Shown: one piece after another, positions 16,130 to 26,260 of the stretch
Numbering within the stretch: position 1 is the stretch's first letter
How the letters are laid out: the number at the start of each line of letters is the position of its first letter
Assembly: GCF_027694345.1 (NCBI RefSeq)
Contig: NZ_JAQEVU010000004.1
Coordinates: 62,001 to 126,000 of the forward strand
Direction of reading: 5' to 3'
Length of the DNA: 64,000 bases
Source of the DNA: Varibaculum timonense_A
Lineage (GTDB): Bacteria > Actinomycetota > Actinomycetes > Actinomycetales > Actinomycetaceae
The notes under the pieces: model-generated
What the model was told of the DNA's origin: nothing
What the model saw: the letters and a program-made list of their open reading frames with translations, nothing else
The model's database searches: none
Translations under genes and position numbers: made by a program

Positions 16130-18199
16130 ATGAGCCAATCTGCAGGTGAAATCCCAACTGAACAGGAAGCGGCGCTGGCGGAACAGGGAAAGAAAAAAGC
16201 AAAAGTAAATTTTCCGGTATTCCTAGGATCTTCAGCTGGGGTTCTATTAATTGCGCTCTGGGCTCTAATCTCACCTGATAGCGCGGCGAATGTATTGGGG
16301 GTGGCGGTCGGAGCCATCTCAAAATGGTTCGGCTGGTTCTATATTGGTCTGGCTGCCATAATCTTGATTTTCGTGTTTTTCCTTGGGTTTTCTCGCTATG
16401 GAGAAACCCGACTAGGACCTCCTAACTCGCGTCCAGAGTTCTCTACTTTCTCTTGGGCATCAATGCTATTTGCTGCCGGTATTGGTACCGATATCCTGTT
16501 TTTTTCAGTTGCCGGTCCGGTCAGCCAATATATGCACCCTCCTGTAGGTGAGGGGCAAACCATTGAGGCTGCCCGCGAGGCTACTGTTTGGACGCTTTTC
16601 CATTATGGAATCACCGGATGGGGGATGTATGCCCTTATGGGGATGGCTTTAGGATATTTTGCCTATCGCCGTAAAAAACCCTTATCGGTACGCTCAGCCC
16701 TATACACGATTTTTGGAGATAAACTGAACGGTCCTTTGGGGCATATCGTTGATGCTGCTGCAATACTAGGCACAATTTTTGGGGTAGCGACCACGCTGGG
16801 AATAGGGGTGGTGCAGTTAAATGTGGGATTGGAAATCCTTTTTGGCATCAAACAGGGTATTGGCGCGCAAATAGGGTTAGTGATTTTAGCAGTCGTGATG
16901 GCAACCATTTCGGCAACTACCGGAATCCATAAGGGTATTCGTTTCCTCAGCCAACTCAATGTGATACTCGCAATGTTCCTGGCTGGATGGGTTTTTTTCA
17001 CTGGTAGAACCGATTTTCTCCTCAACGCTATTGTTATGAATATCGGGGATTTCATCTGGAGTTTCCCTCGCCGTTCCCTGGAAACTTTCGCCTATTCTGA
17101 CGTTAATGCTTGGATGGCGGCTTGGACACTGTTCTTTTGGGCATGGTGGGTTGCTTGGGCATCCTTTGTGGGAATGTTTTTAGCGCGAATTTCCAGAGGA
17201 CGCACCCTGCGGGAGTTCGTAGTAGGAACCATGCTGATTCCCTTTTCCTACGTCCTGATGTGGGTAGCTATTTTCGGTAACGCTGCAATCGACATGATTA
17301 GACAGGGAAATACCACTATCGGGGAAATTGCGTTAAAAACTCCTGAAATGGGATTTTATCTGTTACTAGACCAATGCCCGGCAGCGGTATTCATTATGGG
17401 GATAGCGACCTTTGTGGGCTTGCTATTCTATGTGACGTCCGCAGATTCTGGAGCCTTAGTAATGGCGAACCTGTCCTCATTCTTGCCGACCGTGCGCTGT
17501 GATGCTCCGGGATGGTTAAGAGTGTTCTGGGCAGCGGTAACTGGTCTATTAACTATTGGAATGCTATTAGTTGGGGGGATTCCGGCTTTACAAAATGCCA
17601 CCATCATCATGGGACTACCCTTCTCTGTCGTCATGATTCTGGTGATGATTGGGTTGGCGAAAGCCCTCAAACAGGATAGGCGTGCTCGGCAGTTGCGAGC
17701 ACATTCTGCCCGCAATATTTTAGCCGGAACTGGCTCTATAGCTGGCAGGTTGGAAACCAATTGGCGTGACCGGCTCAACAGAACTTTTGGACAGGTCACT
17801 CCGCTTGAAGCACAAGCATATTTGGATAGGGTAGCTGAACCGGCACTGCGGGACTTTGCTACCGAGCTAAATAAGCAGGGGATTCCCGCAAAGGTTATTC
17901 GTAAAGATGATGACCCTCTTGAACAGGTAGACACCCAGACCCGAATTTATGACCGGGTAAAACTGACGGCATTTAGCGGCCCTGACCAGTTTGTTTACCG
18001 AATATTGGCGGTTGATACTCCGGGTACTATTTATGCGGGTTCATCTTTGGATACTTCGCGTTCAACCCGTTTAGAGGTGCATCTACCTGACAACGATCAG
18101 GACTACGATGTTATGGGGTATTCTCGCAGCGCGATTATTCAAGATGCATTTGACCATTTTGACCGTTACCAGGATTATTGGCGGATAAATGATGCCTAA
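16130..18199 (+). CDS. BCCT family choline/betaine transporter, BetT-like
   Basis: A 689-residue transporter with 12 hydrophobic segments in residues 25-520 and a cytoplasmic C-terminal domain of about 160 residues, the layout and length of BetT. Shared blocks include TVWTLFHYGITGWGMYALMG, GTIFGVATTLGIGVVQLN, the signature WTLFFWAWWVAWASFVG and FLARISRGRT. The first substrate/ion segment reads FAAGIGTDILFFSVAGP; the Asp in this position points to proton rather than sodium coupling. It probably imports choline or glycine betaine for osmoprotection. Start: ATG with AGGCGG 8 bases upstream. Operator-like repeats precede it. No betaine synthesis genes are nearby. Confidence 0.9.
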   Translation: MSQSAGEIPTEQEAALAEQGKKKAKVNFPVFLGSSAGVLLIALWALISPDSAANVLGVAVGAISKWFGWFYIGLAAIILIFVFFLGFSRYGETRLGPPNSRPEFSTFSWASMLFAAGIGTDILFFSVAGPVSQYMHPPVGEGQTIEAAREATVWTLFHYGITGWGMYALMGMALGYFAYRRKKPLSVRSALYTIFGDKLNGPLGHIVDAAAILGTIFGVATTLGIGVVQLNVGLEILFGIKQGIGAQIGLVILAVVMATISATTGIHKGIRFLSQLNVILAMFLAGWVFFTGRTDFLLNAIVMNIGDFIWSFPRRSLETFAYSDVNAWMAAWTLFFWAWWVAWASFVGMFLARISRGRTLREFVVGTMLIPFSYVLMWVAIFGNAAIDMIRQGNTTIGEIALKTPEMGFYLLLDQCPAAVFIMGIATFVGLLFYVTSADSGALVMANLSSFLPTVRCDAPGWLRVFWAAVTGLLTIGMLLVGGIPALQNATIIMGLPFSVVMILVMIGLAKALKQDRRARQLRAHSARNILAGTGSIAGRLETNWRDRLNRTFGQVTPLEAQAYLDRVAEPALRDFATELNKQGIPAKVIRKDDDPLEQVDTQTRIYDRVKLTAFSGPDQFVYRILAVDTPGTIYAGSSLDTSRSTRLEVHLPDNDQDYDVMGYSRSAIIQDAFDHFDRYQDYWRINDA

Positions 18200-18407
18200 A
18201 ACCTGCCGGAGAAAAGGCAGTGTCCTACTTTAAATAACCCAGGGTAGCGTTTTCTATTCTCTGGCAAGTTTTTCCGGTAAGCTGCAAGTATCGACAAGAT
18301 GCAAGGTGATTCGTTTTAGCTAGGTTCAAAAGGTAACGTTGGTGAAGCTAATCATTCAATAAAGATATCTTGTAAGGTCGTGCCAGCATTTTAGAGAGGA
18401 AGAAATA

Positions 18408-18776
18408 ATGACTATCCCGGTGTCACTACCTAGATTACCGGAGGCTATCTCCTGTTTTAACTCGGCTTCTTTAATTACTTTGCCCTATGGTGCGCATGTA
18501 GACGTTCATACTGTGGATCCGCTGATAGAGGACGGTCGCCTGGTAATAAAGAACGCAAAAGATTCGGCGTTACGAAATGGGGCAGCTAACCCTAACGTTA
18601 CTTTGATTTGGCAAAGCCCCTACCCCCACGGTTGGAGCCTAATAGTTGAAGGTCAAGCTTGGGCAAACGGACCAGATTTAATGATAGAGTTCGAGTCCGG
18701 AATTCTAGACCGTCCCGCCTACCACAATGATGGTCCGCAGTGGGTTTGGCAAGACGGTACTCGACCCGTCCAATAG
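18408..18776 (+). CDS. PPOX-like (pyridoxamine 5'-phosphate oxidase family) small protein
   Basis: A 122-residue protein resembling one half of a split-barrel flavin/F420-binding protein: ALRNGAANPNVTLIWQSP, then GWSLIVEGQAWANG, a pairing typical of PPOX-family barrels (NPxVxLxW...GxxLxVxGxA). It is shorter than most full PPOX enzymes, so activity and cofactor are unknown. AGAGAGGAAG precedes the ATG. The gene ends one base before the convergent copA stop, leaving no terminator space. The family call rests on pattern, not alignment. Confidence 0.6.
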   Translation: MTIPVSLPRLPEAISCFNSASLITLPYGAHVDVHTVDPLIEDGRLVIKNAKDSALRNGAANPNVTLIWQSPYPHGWSLIVEGQAWANGPDLMIEFESGILDRPAYHNDGPQWVWQDGTRPVQ

Positions 18777-21035
18777 CTATCCAGCATTAACCGGCTGAAA
18801 AGAGCGCAGCCGCAGACTGTTTCCCACTACAAACAGAGAGGAACAAGCCATCGTCGCTCCGGCGAGCATCGGGTTTAACAATCCTACAGCTGCCAGAGGA
18901 ATCGCAGCCACGTTATAGGCAAATGCCCAAAATAGGTTACTCTTAATGGTTTTTAGGGTGCGTCTAGAAAGCCTGATAGCGTCAATGGCCGCCAACAAAT
19001 CTGATCGCATTAAAGTAATATCTGCTGCTTGAATAGCCACGTCAGTTCCGCTACCCATGGCGATTCCTAAATCTGCCTGTGCAATGGCGGCGGCATCATT
19101 AACTCCGTCTCCAATCATGGCTACCAAAGCGCCCTGTCTTTGCTTAGCGAATACCGCCTCAACTTTATCTTTTGGTTTCACTTGCGCGATAACTTCTGTA
19201 ATTCCCAGTTTCTTGCCGACCTGGTGAGCTATCTCCTGCCCGTCACCGGTTAAAAGCACCGGTTTTAACCCCAGGTCTTTAAGTATCTCTACGGCTTGGG
19301 CACTGTTTTCTTTTAACCGATCAGCAAACCCAAAAACTGCCTTTACCTGCTTATCTACCGCCACCAAGATGGCGGTTTCACAGCGTCGGGAACACTCGTT
19401 AAGCACCGCCAACATCTGTGGCGCAATACCAACCCCGCGTTCCTCGATAAAACTGCGATTACCCGCCAATACCGCTTTACCCTCGACAGTTCCGCTGAGA
19501 CCGCCTCCTGGATAGTTACGAAAATCGGCGGGTATCTGAGCGCTATTAAGGGTGATTCCTTTTTGTGAAGCCGCCCGAATAATTGCCTGGGAGATGGGGT
19601 GTTCGCTACCAGATTCAAGGATTGCGACCTGGTGTAAAACTGAGACCTCTTCCTCGGGAAAAATGCTCACCATTTCCATATTTCCGCCGGTAACAGTGCC
19701 AGTTTTATCAAGGATAACCGTATCTACTTGCCGGGTTGATTCCAGTATTTCGGCTCCCTTGATTAAGATTCCCAGTTCTGCTCCTCTGCCGGTACCTACC
19801 AGTAATGCGGTGGGGGTAGCCAAGCCGAGGGCGCAGGGACACGCAATGATTAACACTGCGACTGCGCAGGTAAAGGCGGTAACTGGGGTGGCAATTAGTA
19901 GCCAAATAACAAAAGTCAATAGTGAGATAGTGATTACTGCCGGAACGAAAATCGCAGATATGCGATCGGCGAGACGCTGAATCGGAGCTTTTCCTGACTG
20001 CGCCTGCTCAACTAGACGGGTAATTTGGGCGAGCTGAGTATTAGCACCTACTTCGGTGGCGCGAACTACGAGATGTCCATACGTGTTGATAGTAGCGCCG
20101 GTAACTCGATCGCCAATCCTCACTTCTACAGGCATTGATTCCCCGGTGAGTAGGGAGTTATCTACGGCGCTGATTCCAGATACTACTACCCCGTCAGTGG
20201 CAATCTTTTCCCCAGGTAAGGTGATAAACTCTTCGCCCTCTTTAAGCTCGTTAATCGGGATTTTAACCTGCCTGCCTTCGCGCACTGCGGTTACCTCCTT
20301 TACCCCCATTTTGGCGAGGGCGCGCAGCGCGTTACCGGAGCGAACTTTAGCCCGTTTTTCAAAATATCTTCCAGCCAGGATAAACACGGTTACCCCGGAA
20401 CAGACTTCTAGGTAAATGTGGCTATTTGCCTCCTTTGGGTGGGCAATCAGTTGGAAATCGTGGGTCATTCCTCTCATGCCGGCGTCCCCTAGAAAAAGGG
20501 CGAAAAGTGACCAGATGAAAGCAGCTAAGGTTCCTAGCGAAATCAGGGTATCCATGGTGGTGACACCCCGTTTCATATTCAAGAATGCGGCGCGGTGGAA
20601 TGGGTAGGCTCCCCATAGGGTTACCGGAGTGGCGAGAGCCAGAGATACCCACTGCCAATAATTGAACTGTAGTGGGGGAATCATAGCTAATAGAATTACG
20701 GGAGCAGCGAGTATAGCGCAGATAAGTAGGCGCTTGCGCAAAGCTGACAGTTCGCCCTCAATACCGTTGCTGTCCGGGTTATTCTCTGTATTTTCACTTT
20801 CGGTATCTGCGCGCTTTATAACCTGGTAACCAGCGTTTTCGACTGTTTTAATGAAGTCTTTAACGCCGAAATTTCCAGATTTTGTAATGGTGGCTTTTTC
20901 GGTGGCGTAATTTACGCTGGCGCTTACTCCCGGCATTTTATTGAGGTCTTTTTCAATATGTGCAGCACACGCTGCGCAACTCATTCCCCCGATTTTTAGT
21001 TCCAGGTTTTCTGAAATGCTTTCAATATCTGCCAT
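18777..21035 (-). CDS. copA: Copper-translocating P1B-type ATPase
   Basis: A 752-residue pump. One N-terminal metal-binding domain carries GMSCAAC (Cys20, Cys23). About eight TM segments follow; the ion site is CPC at 399-401. The phosphorylation motif is DKTGT with Asp443, followed by the P1B-specific His-Pro (GSEHPISQAI) and the hinge GDGVNDA. The last helices have YN and MxxSS residues (FAYNVAAIP, ATMACSSLFVV), the Cu(I)-type pattern, so it probably exports Cu(I). I chose ATG at 21035 because GAGAGGA lies 7 bases upstream; the frame stays open 19 codons further. No copper chaperone or CsoR-type gene is adjacent. Confidence 0.93.
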   Translation of the reverse strand: MADIESISENLELKIGGMSCAACAAHIEKDLNKMPGVSASVNYATEKATITKSGNFGVKDFIKTVENAGYQVIKRADTESENTENNPDSNGIEGELSALRKRLLICAILAAPVILLAMIPPLQFNYWQWVSLALATPVTLWGAYPFHRAAFLNMKRGVTTMDTLISLGTLAAFIWSLFALFLGDAGMRGMTHDFQLIAHPKEANSHIYLEVCSGVTVFILAGRYFEKRAKVRSGNALRALAKMGVKEVTAVREGRQVKIPINELKEGEEFITLPGEKIATDGVVVSGISAVDNSLLTGESMPVEVRIGDRVTGATINTYGHLVVRATEVGANTQLAQITRLVEQAQSGKAPIQRLADRISAIFVPAVITISLLTFVIWLLIATPVTAFTCAVAVLIIACPCALGLATPTALLVGTGRGAELGILIKGAEILESTRQVDTVILDKTGTVTGGNMEMVSIFPEEEVSVLHQVAILESGSEHPISQAIIRAASQKGITLNSAQIPADFRNYPGGGLSGTVEGKAVLAGNRSFIEERGVGIAPQMLAVLNECSRRCETAILVAVDKQVKAVFGFADRLKENSAQAVEILKDLGLKPVLLTGDGQEIAHQVGKKLGITEVIAQVKPKDKVEAVFAKQRQGALVAMIGDGVNDAAAIAQADLGIAMGSGTDVAIQAADITLMRSDLLAAIDAIRLSRRTLKTIKSNLFWAFAYNVAAIPLAAVGLLNPMLAGATMACSSLFVVGNSLRLRSFQPVNAG

Positions 21036-21153
21036 AGGTTTCCTCTCACTTTCGCGCTCTATGCTACTAGGAGTTGCTTCTGATTTCGCCACAGGATTGC
21101 TGATGGGTGAAGAAACGAAAGTGAAGCCGGTGCTGCTGGGTTTTAGTTAATGG

Positions 21154-21226
21154 AGCCGCTAATCGGACTTGAACCGATGACCTACGCTTTACGAGAGCGT
21201 TGCTCTACCAACTGAGCTATAGCGGC
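21154..21226 (-). tRNA. tRNA-Thr (anticodon CGT)
   Basis: Read on the minus strand, 73 bases fold into a full cloverleaf: acceptor arms GCCGCTA and TAGCGGC, D-stem GCTC/GAGC, anticodon stem ACGCT/AGCGT with loop CTCGTAA, and T-stem ATCGG/CCGAT with loop TTCAAGT. The anticodon CGT reads ACG threonine codons. CCA is not encoded. It lies between copA and the DUF6541 membrane gene. Confidence 0.95.
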
Positions 21227-21314
21227 AAAGTGCTTAAAGCACCGTGTCAGTCTATCTAGCCTTATGCCTGCTTTCCAAACTAATCAACCAGGTATAACGG
21301 TTATTTTCGCCACG

Positions 21315-23363
21315 CTAGGGATGACAGCCGTTAAAGCGATAAAGAACAGCGCGCCCTCCTCGATCTACCTCTGTGAAATAGCCGTCGATAGGCACTCCAT
21401 AAAAACCGGGCCATTCGAAGCTACGCGAAACCCCCCTGAACTTGCTATCTGGGCGAGTATAAAAATGAGTTACCTTTAGGTTGTTAAGTGCCTGGCAAAT
21501 CTGCGGGTCTTTACCTAAATCGTTCAGATGGTAGAACAGCCGACTGCGCTTAGAATCCCAAACCGATTTACTTAGGGCAGGGAAAACCACTTTACGTCCC
21601 GCTATAGAGTCAAAATAGACGGTTCCGATGGAAGGATCTCCCAGGATTACCGCATCTTTTGGCAAGGTTGAAGCGGAGCGGTTAATTAAAGCCAATTCTG
21701 CGCTGTTTGCGAACCCATCTGTGCCCGTCTGGTTGGGATTAAAAACTGACTGGAGTGCCCATACCCGACTGTCCGAGGCTGAAATCCCGATAATCAGGGA
21801 GAGTGAAAGGACGCTTACCAGCGCAAGTTTACGTCCTCTGCGCGATACCTGCCGGGATTTAAGGAAGCGAGAACCTCTTACTATAAAGAAGTCTAAACCC
21901 ACGCCAACCAGTAGGTTTAGGGGTAACTGTAGTAGAGCCATTAGACGGCGCGGATCCGAATACCACGGCCCGGTTAATACTTTTAGCTCGGTGGTTGGCA
22001 GGGAAGAAACCATTACCAAGAAAGCGCAAACTGCCCAGCTTCCCAGCAACCACTTTGGTGCCTTCCCGTGAAATACCGCTAAAATCCCAAAGATAAATAG
22101 CACAGTCATTAACCCCATGAACAGGATAAATGGCAGAGACTGGTAGAAGAAAGGAGCGGGGAAAAGAGGACGAATAAAGGAAAGGAGCAAATCACCTTTT
22201 CTATCAAATAGGGCGGTCGCCAAACTGGAGGGGTTAAGGAAAGCAACCTCGAGAACTATCAAGGTTCCAAGGCATGCTCCTAGCCATACGGCAAGGCTTA
22301 AGAGTTTTCCTCCCCTCACGGCTTGCCACAAATGAGTAATAATAAGCGCTGTTAGCGGCGGGAAAAGTAGTGCTAACAGATTGAAAAAGACCGCGGGGTG
22401 AACCCAAACTGCCCCTATCCCCATAAAACAGGAAACAAAAAATACTGTTAAAAGCGAAGATAGCTTAAGGGGTAATCCGAGGGGGATTAAATAGGTAGCT
22501 GCGGGGTCAGGAAGTAGCGATGACCCTGCTACTTTTCGCAGATAAGCTAGGAGCATCCGACCCAAAACTAGGATTAACGCTGTAATTCCCGGCACTAATG
22601 CCAGTCCGATTCCATTGGGCCATTGCACGTAGCGGGCGAGGGAATCAGCCGGGAAACAGAAAGTGAATCCGGACAATACGGTTACCAGCAGCCCGGCGCG
22701 CCGAGAAATCCCTATCAGACTTACCAGTGCACATATTCCGATAATCCACCAGCACACTAACAATGCAAAGGTGAGATTAGCGGCAGGAACTACGGATTTA
22801 GAACCGGTAAATAGGACGGTGAACACGTGCCAACCATCAGGATAATAACGTTTGGCACCATCACCATACATTCCAGATAGGGCATAAAGAGGATGCGCAT
22901 CTTGGGTGCGGCGCAGCAACGAGAGGGCGTTGTAGTGGAAACTGGGATCCCAACGTTGAGCGGGATTATAAAAGTTCACGGTTGCCAGCATTGGGGCAAT
23001 ACCTGCGACGATACCCCCTAATCCGGAGCCAAGTAACGGAAAATCCCAGGAGATATTAAACCCGATATTGCGGCGTCGCCAGGTAGCGAGGGCAGCAAAT
23101 ATTACGCTAAGTAGGGTTATTAGCGGGAAAACTGTGGCAGGTTTCCAGCGCCAATAATCTGGGAAAAAGCCCAGTTTTCCCAGCCAAAGGGTACTCGAGG
23201 GGGAAAGCAGAGCTGCTAATACTAGAAGTAAGAAAAAAGAAAGCGCCGGAGAAACCGCTAGGGTCAGCCTTTTTGAAAGTCGCGGAATGAGTGCTCGAAT
23301 CAGGGTGAATCCCGGTAGCACAGAAAATGCCAGCATCGCGAGAAAGATAGCGACTAGCTGCAT
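21315..23363 (-). CDS. DUF6541-like polytopic membrane protein
   Basis: A 682-residue protein with about 13-14 hydrophobic segments and one large extracytoplasmic C-terminal domain (about 545-682). A conserved loop after the fourth segment, NPAQRWDPSFHYNALSLL and then DGAKRYYPDGWHVFTVL, is the kind of extracytoplasmic motif with acidic and His residues seen in DUF6541 and other GT-C-type glycosyltransferases. A role in cell-envelope glycosylation with a polyprenyl-linked donor is plausible but unproven. AAAGGTAAGG precedes the ATG. It is flanked by tRNA-Thr and a separate MFS gene. Confidence 0.65.
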   Translation of the reverse strand: MQLVAIFLAMLAFSVLPGFTLIRALIPRLSKRLTLAVSPALSFFLLLVLAALLSPSSTLWLGKLGFFPDYWRWKPATVFPLITLLSVIFAALATWRRRNIGFNISWDFPLLGSGLGGIVAGIAPMLATVNFYNPAQRWDPSFHYNALSLLRRTQDAHPLYALSGMYGDGAKRYYPDGWHVFTVLFTGSKSVVPAANLTFALLVCWWIIGICALVSLIGISRRAGLLVTVLSGFTFCFPADSLARYVQWPNGIGLALVPGITALILVLGRMLLAYLRKVAGSSLLPDPAATYLIPLGLPLKLSSLLTVFFVSCFMGIGAVWVHPAVFFNLLALLFPPLTALIITHLWQAVRGGKLLSLAVWLGACLGTLIVLEVAFLNPSSLATALFDRKGDLLLSFIRPLFPAPFFYQSLPFILFMGLMTVLFIFGILAVFHGKAPKWLLGSWAVCAFLVMVSSLPTTELKVLTGPWYSDPRRLMALLQLPLNLLVGVGLDFFIVRGSRFLKSRQVSRRGRKLALVSVLSLSLIIGISASDSRVWALQSVFNPNQTGTDGFANSAELALINRSASTLPKDAVILGDPSIGTVYFDSIAGRKVVFPALSKSVWDSKRSRLFYHLNDLGKDPQICQALNNLKVTHFYTRPDSKFRGVSRSFEWPGFYGVPIDGYFTEVDRGGRAVLYRFNGCHP

Positions 23364-23475
23364 TTTCTTGCCTTACCTTTAGCCATAGAGGATTTTTCTG
23401 ATTAGACTTTACCGTCTGCGCTACATGAACACTAGCTTGGGTTTCAATCTTTATAAATGCGTTTAGGGATGGAAA

Positions 23476-24894
23476 CTATTTTTGAGGACGCTCCGGGGCT
23501 TTCAGGGGTGCGAGCAGCGCGAACCCCACTCCCAGTAGCAGAGTAATCCCTAATACTCCGAAATGCTGGGAGCTGCTACCGGCGGGAACAATCAGTTTCC
23601 CAATCCACACAAATAGGGCGAAAAGGGCGGGAGATAGGAAAGAAACCGCCCGTCCGGTGGTGGCGTACAGACCGAATAGTTCGCCCTCGCGCCCTTTGGG
23701 AATAATTCGGGCAAGGAACGAACGGGAGGCTGACTGGACAGGACCGACAAATATGCAAAGTAACAGCCCAAATGACCAGAAAATTTTGGCTCCCCCGTTG
23801 TGGGCAAAGAACAGAGTTAAGCCGAGGATAGTCATGCAGCCAAGGGAAAAAATCATGACTTTTTTAGGGCCGAAATAGTCGTCAGCGGCTCCGCATCCGA
23901 TAGTTGCGATTCCCGCTACCACGTTGGCGACAATCGCAAAAATCATTACCTGCCCGCGGTCTAGTCCGAACACGGTGGAAGCTAGGATTGCCCCATAGGT
24001 GAATACCCCTGCCAGTCCGTCCCGGAAAATAGCGGAAGCAATCAGGAATCGTAAGATTTCAGGAGCGGTTTTTGCTAGACTTGTAATAGTTTGCCAAAGC
24101 TCAATATAGGCAGCTTTGATTCCGGCAAGAGTACCGGCGGATTCTTTGTCTTGAGAATCAATTCCCGCCATAGTGACCGGGTGGAGTTTCCCATCGGCTC
24201 CGCGCCTCCTGCCTGGTAAAGCCACTATTACCGGGATGCTAAACACCGCGAACCAGATGGTGGCAAATACCATGGCGATACGGATATTCATATAGTTTTC
24301 CCCGGTAACCCCAAACCAGCCTACCTCGGGGGAAATGAAACCGATATAGAGAATTCCCAACAAAAAAATACCGCCCAGGTATCCCATACCCCAGCCGATA
24401 CCGGAAACCTTCCCCATATTCTCTTTAGTGGAAACTCGTGCCAACATGGCGTTATAGTTCACTGAGGCGAACTCGAAGAAGATGTTGCCAAAAGATAGCA
24501 TGGCGACCCCTAGCCACAGCGCCCCGGTTTTTCCTAAAGGTGAAGTGGGATAGACCGCGAACATTAACGCCATACAAATCGTGACTAGACAAGAAAATAG
24601 CGCAAGCATCCGGGTACCGCGCCCTTTATGGTCGGCTCTCTGTCCAGAAACCGGTGCTACCAGAGCAATTACTAATCCAGCAAACGCTAATCCGATTGAT
24701 AAATCGGTGGTGGCTTCATTTCCGGGGGCGAATAAATCCTCGGTGGTTAGGTAGACGGTGAAAACGAAAGTGGTTGCTACCGCATTGAAAGCGGCAGACC
24801 CCCAGTCCCATAACGACCAGGCAAAAATCTTGCCTTTGGTGCGGTCATTGCTTTGTTCCGGCAAATTCTGCTGGTTATCGGCGGTCTCAGCCAT
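23476..24894 (-). CDS. MFS transporter, UMF1/Atg22-like family
   Basis: A 472-residue permease with about 11-12 TM segments. The N-terminal block FAWSLWDWGSAAFNAVATTFVF, starting with a WDWG..AFN motif, is the hallmark of the UMF1 (vacuole effluxer Atg22-like) family. The first cytoplasmic loop carries GQRADHKGRGTR, an MFS-style basic loop. Substrates of bacterial members are not established; amino acid or small solute efflux is a guess. It starts 12 bases after ispD and so probably lies in the carD-ispD transcript. Confidence 0.85.
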   Translation of the reverse strand: MAETADNQQNLPEQSNDRTKGKIFAWSLWDWGSAAFNAVATTFVFTVYLTTEDLFAPGNEATTDLSIGLAFAGLVIALVAPVSGQRADHKGRGTRMLALFSCLVTICMALMFAVYPTSPLGKTGALWLGVAMLSFGNIFFEFASVNYNAMLARVSTKENMGKVSGIGWGMGYLGGIFLLGILYIGFISPEVGWFGVTGENYMNIRIAMVFATIWFAVFSIPVIVALPGRRRGADGKLHPVTMAGIDSQDKESAGTLAGIKAAYIELWQTITSLAKTAPEILRFLIASAIFRDGLAGVFTYGAILASTVFGLDRGQVMIFAIVANVVAGIATIGCGAADDYFGPKKVMIFSLGCMTILGLTLFFAHNGGAKIFWSFGLLLCIFVGPVQSASRSFLARIIPKGREGELFGLYATTGRAVSFLSPALFALFVWIGKLIVPAGSSSQHFGVLGITLLLGVGFALLAPLKAPERPQK

Positions 24895-24906
24895 AACTTC
24901 CTGCCC

Positions 24907-25680
24907 TTAGTCGCGGTCGGGGTTTTCTGCCAGCCAAGTGGCTAGCTTCAAGTCTAAGGGATAAGTGATTTTTAAGGCGCGCATCGAGCCGGGAACAAAA
25001 TACTGTTCGTGCCCTAGGGTAGCTACGAGTACAGCGTCATCAACAGCTTCGCCCTCGCAAATTGATTCCTCTCGGGCTCGGTCGTGAGCTGCAAAAATAA
25101 TATCCCCAACGAAACCTTGCGGGGTTTGTACGCAGCGCAGACGGGAACGGTCAGGAGTTGAACCGGCGGGGGTTATTTTGAGTCCCTGGCGGGTGAAGGT
25201 GTCGCCTTTAACTTCTCGTACAGTATCGATTAGTTCAGTAGCAGGCACTACTGCCGGGCAGCCGGATTCCACTGCCTGACATACCCTTTCAAACTGGGCT
25301 ATCGGGGTGAGGGCGCGGGCTGCGTCATGGATTAGCACAATCGCTGTCGGGTCGTTTGCTGGCAGCTGTCCATTGCCCGGTTCAAAACTCAATAATCCTT
25401 TAAGACCTTCGTAAACAGATTTTTGTCGGGAGGAACCTCCGGGCAGTACTGTCCACGGATAGGATAGGGCGGCTTCGCGGGCAATCTGGGTGAAGGTCTC
25501 AAGATAGTTTGCGGGGGCAGTGATTGCTACCCCCGCTAAGTCACCTAGAGGTTCAAGACCGCACAGCGCATGGTGCAGTATCGGTTTTCCTGCTAGGTTT
25601 ACCAGCGCTTTCGGTTCATTATGTCCCAAGCGAGTGCCAGAACCAGCAGCGGTCACGACGCAGTAAATGCTGCGTCCCAT
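24907..25680 (-). CDS. ispD: 2-C-methyl-D-erythritol 4-phosphate cytidylyltransferase
   Basis: A 257-residue enzyme that joins MEP and CTP to give CDP-ME in the non-mevalonate isoprenoid pathway. It shows the nucleotide-binding VTAAGSGTRLG (about 9-19), the PKALVNLAGKPIL segment, a mid-domain LIHDAARALT, and the C-terminal CVQTPQGF and AVDDAVLVATLG motifs with TYPLDLKLA at the end. It follows carD by 17 bases, the standard actinobacterial carD-ispD pairing; ispF, often third, is not adjacent and an MFS gene takes its place. Confidence 0.94.
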   Translation of the reverse strand: MGRSIYCVVTAAGSGTRLGHNEPKALVNLAGKPILHHALCGLEPLGDLAGVAITAPANYLETFTQIAREAALSYPWTVLPGGSSRQKSVYEGLKGLLSFEPGNGQLPANDPTAIVLIHDAARALTPIAQFERVCQAVESGCPAVVPATELIDTVREVKGDTFTRQGLKITPAGSTPDRSRLRCVQTPQGFVGDIIFAAHDRAREESICEGEAVDDAVLVATLGHEQYFVPGSMRALKITYPLDLKLATWLAENPDRD

Positions 25681-25697
25681 AGCCAGTTTCCTAACCC

Positions 25698-26213
25698 TTA
25701 TTTGTTATTGACGCGGTCGTATTCTATTTGGGCTTCTTCCATGATTTTGTCGAGGCGATCGGAGGCGGCCTCTTCGTCCTCATGTTTAGCCAGGGCAAGT
25801 TCGGAAATTAAAATCGCGCGCGCCTTGGCAAGCATCCGCTTTTCACCTGCAGACAGCCCTCTTTCGTTATCGCGGAATGTTAAATCCCGAACTACCTCGG
25901 AGACTTTTAGAATATCGCCGGTAGCTATTTTCTCGCCGTTAGCCTTGTAGCGGCGTGACCAGTTCGTAGGCTCTTCAATATAGGGCTGCTGTAGCACGTC
26001 AAGCACTTCTTTTAGACCATCTTCGTCTACTACGTCACGAACCCCAACCATATCGACATTTGCTGCCGGTACCTGGATGGTCATATCACCATTGGTGACC
26101 CGCAACATCAGATAGGTGGTGTCTTCACCTTTGAGCTTACGGGTAGTGATATTTTCAATCACTGCGGCACCATGATGGGGATAAACAACGGTCTGACCGA
26201 TTTCAAATGTCAT
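25698..26213 (-). CDS. carD: CarD family RNA polymerase-binding regulator
   Basis: A 171-residue global transcription regulator that binds the RNA polymerase beta subunit and stabilises open complexes, notably at rRNA promoters. The N-terminal RNAP-interaction domain begins TFEIGQTVVYPHHGAAVIE, and the C-terminal DNA-binding helical domain contains EEPTNWSRRYKAN and RGLSAGEKRMLAKAR, both near-identical to mycobacterial CarD. I chose the ATG at 26213, which aligns with known CarD starts; the frame is open 13 codons upstream. The extreme C-terminus is slightly longer and acidic (EDEEAASDRLDKIMEE). Confidence 0.96.
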   Translation of the reverse strand: MTFEIGQTVVYPHHGAAVIENITTRKLKGEDTTYLMLRVTNGDMTIQVPAANVDMVGVRDVVDEDGLKEVLDVLQQPYIEEPTNWSRRYKANGEKIATGDILKVSEVVRDLTFRDNERGLSAGEKRMLAKARAILISELALAKHEDEEAASDRLDKIMEEAQIEYDRVNNK

Positions 26214-26260
26214 AACTTTTAGGCTCCCAAATACAAATTTTCCGGATACCATTCTACCGT

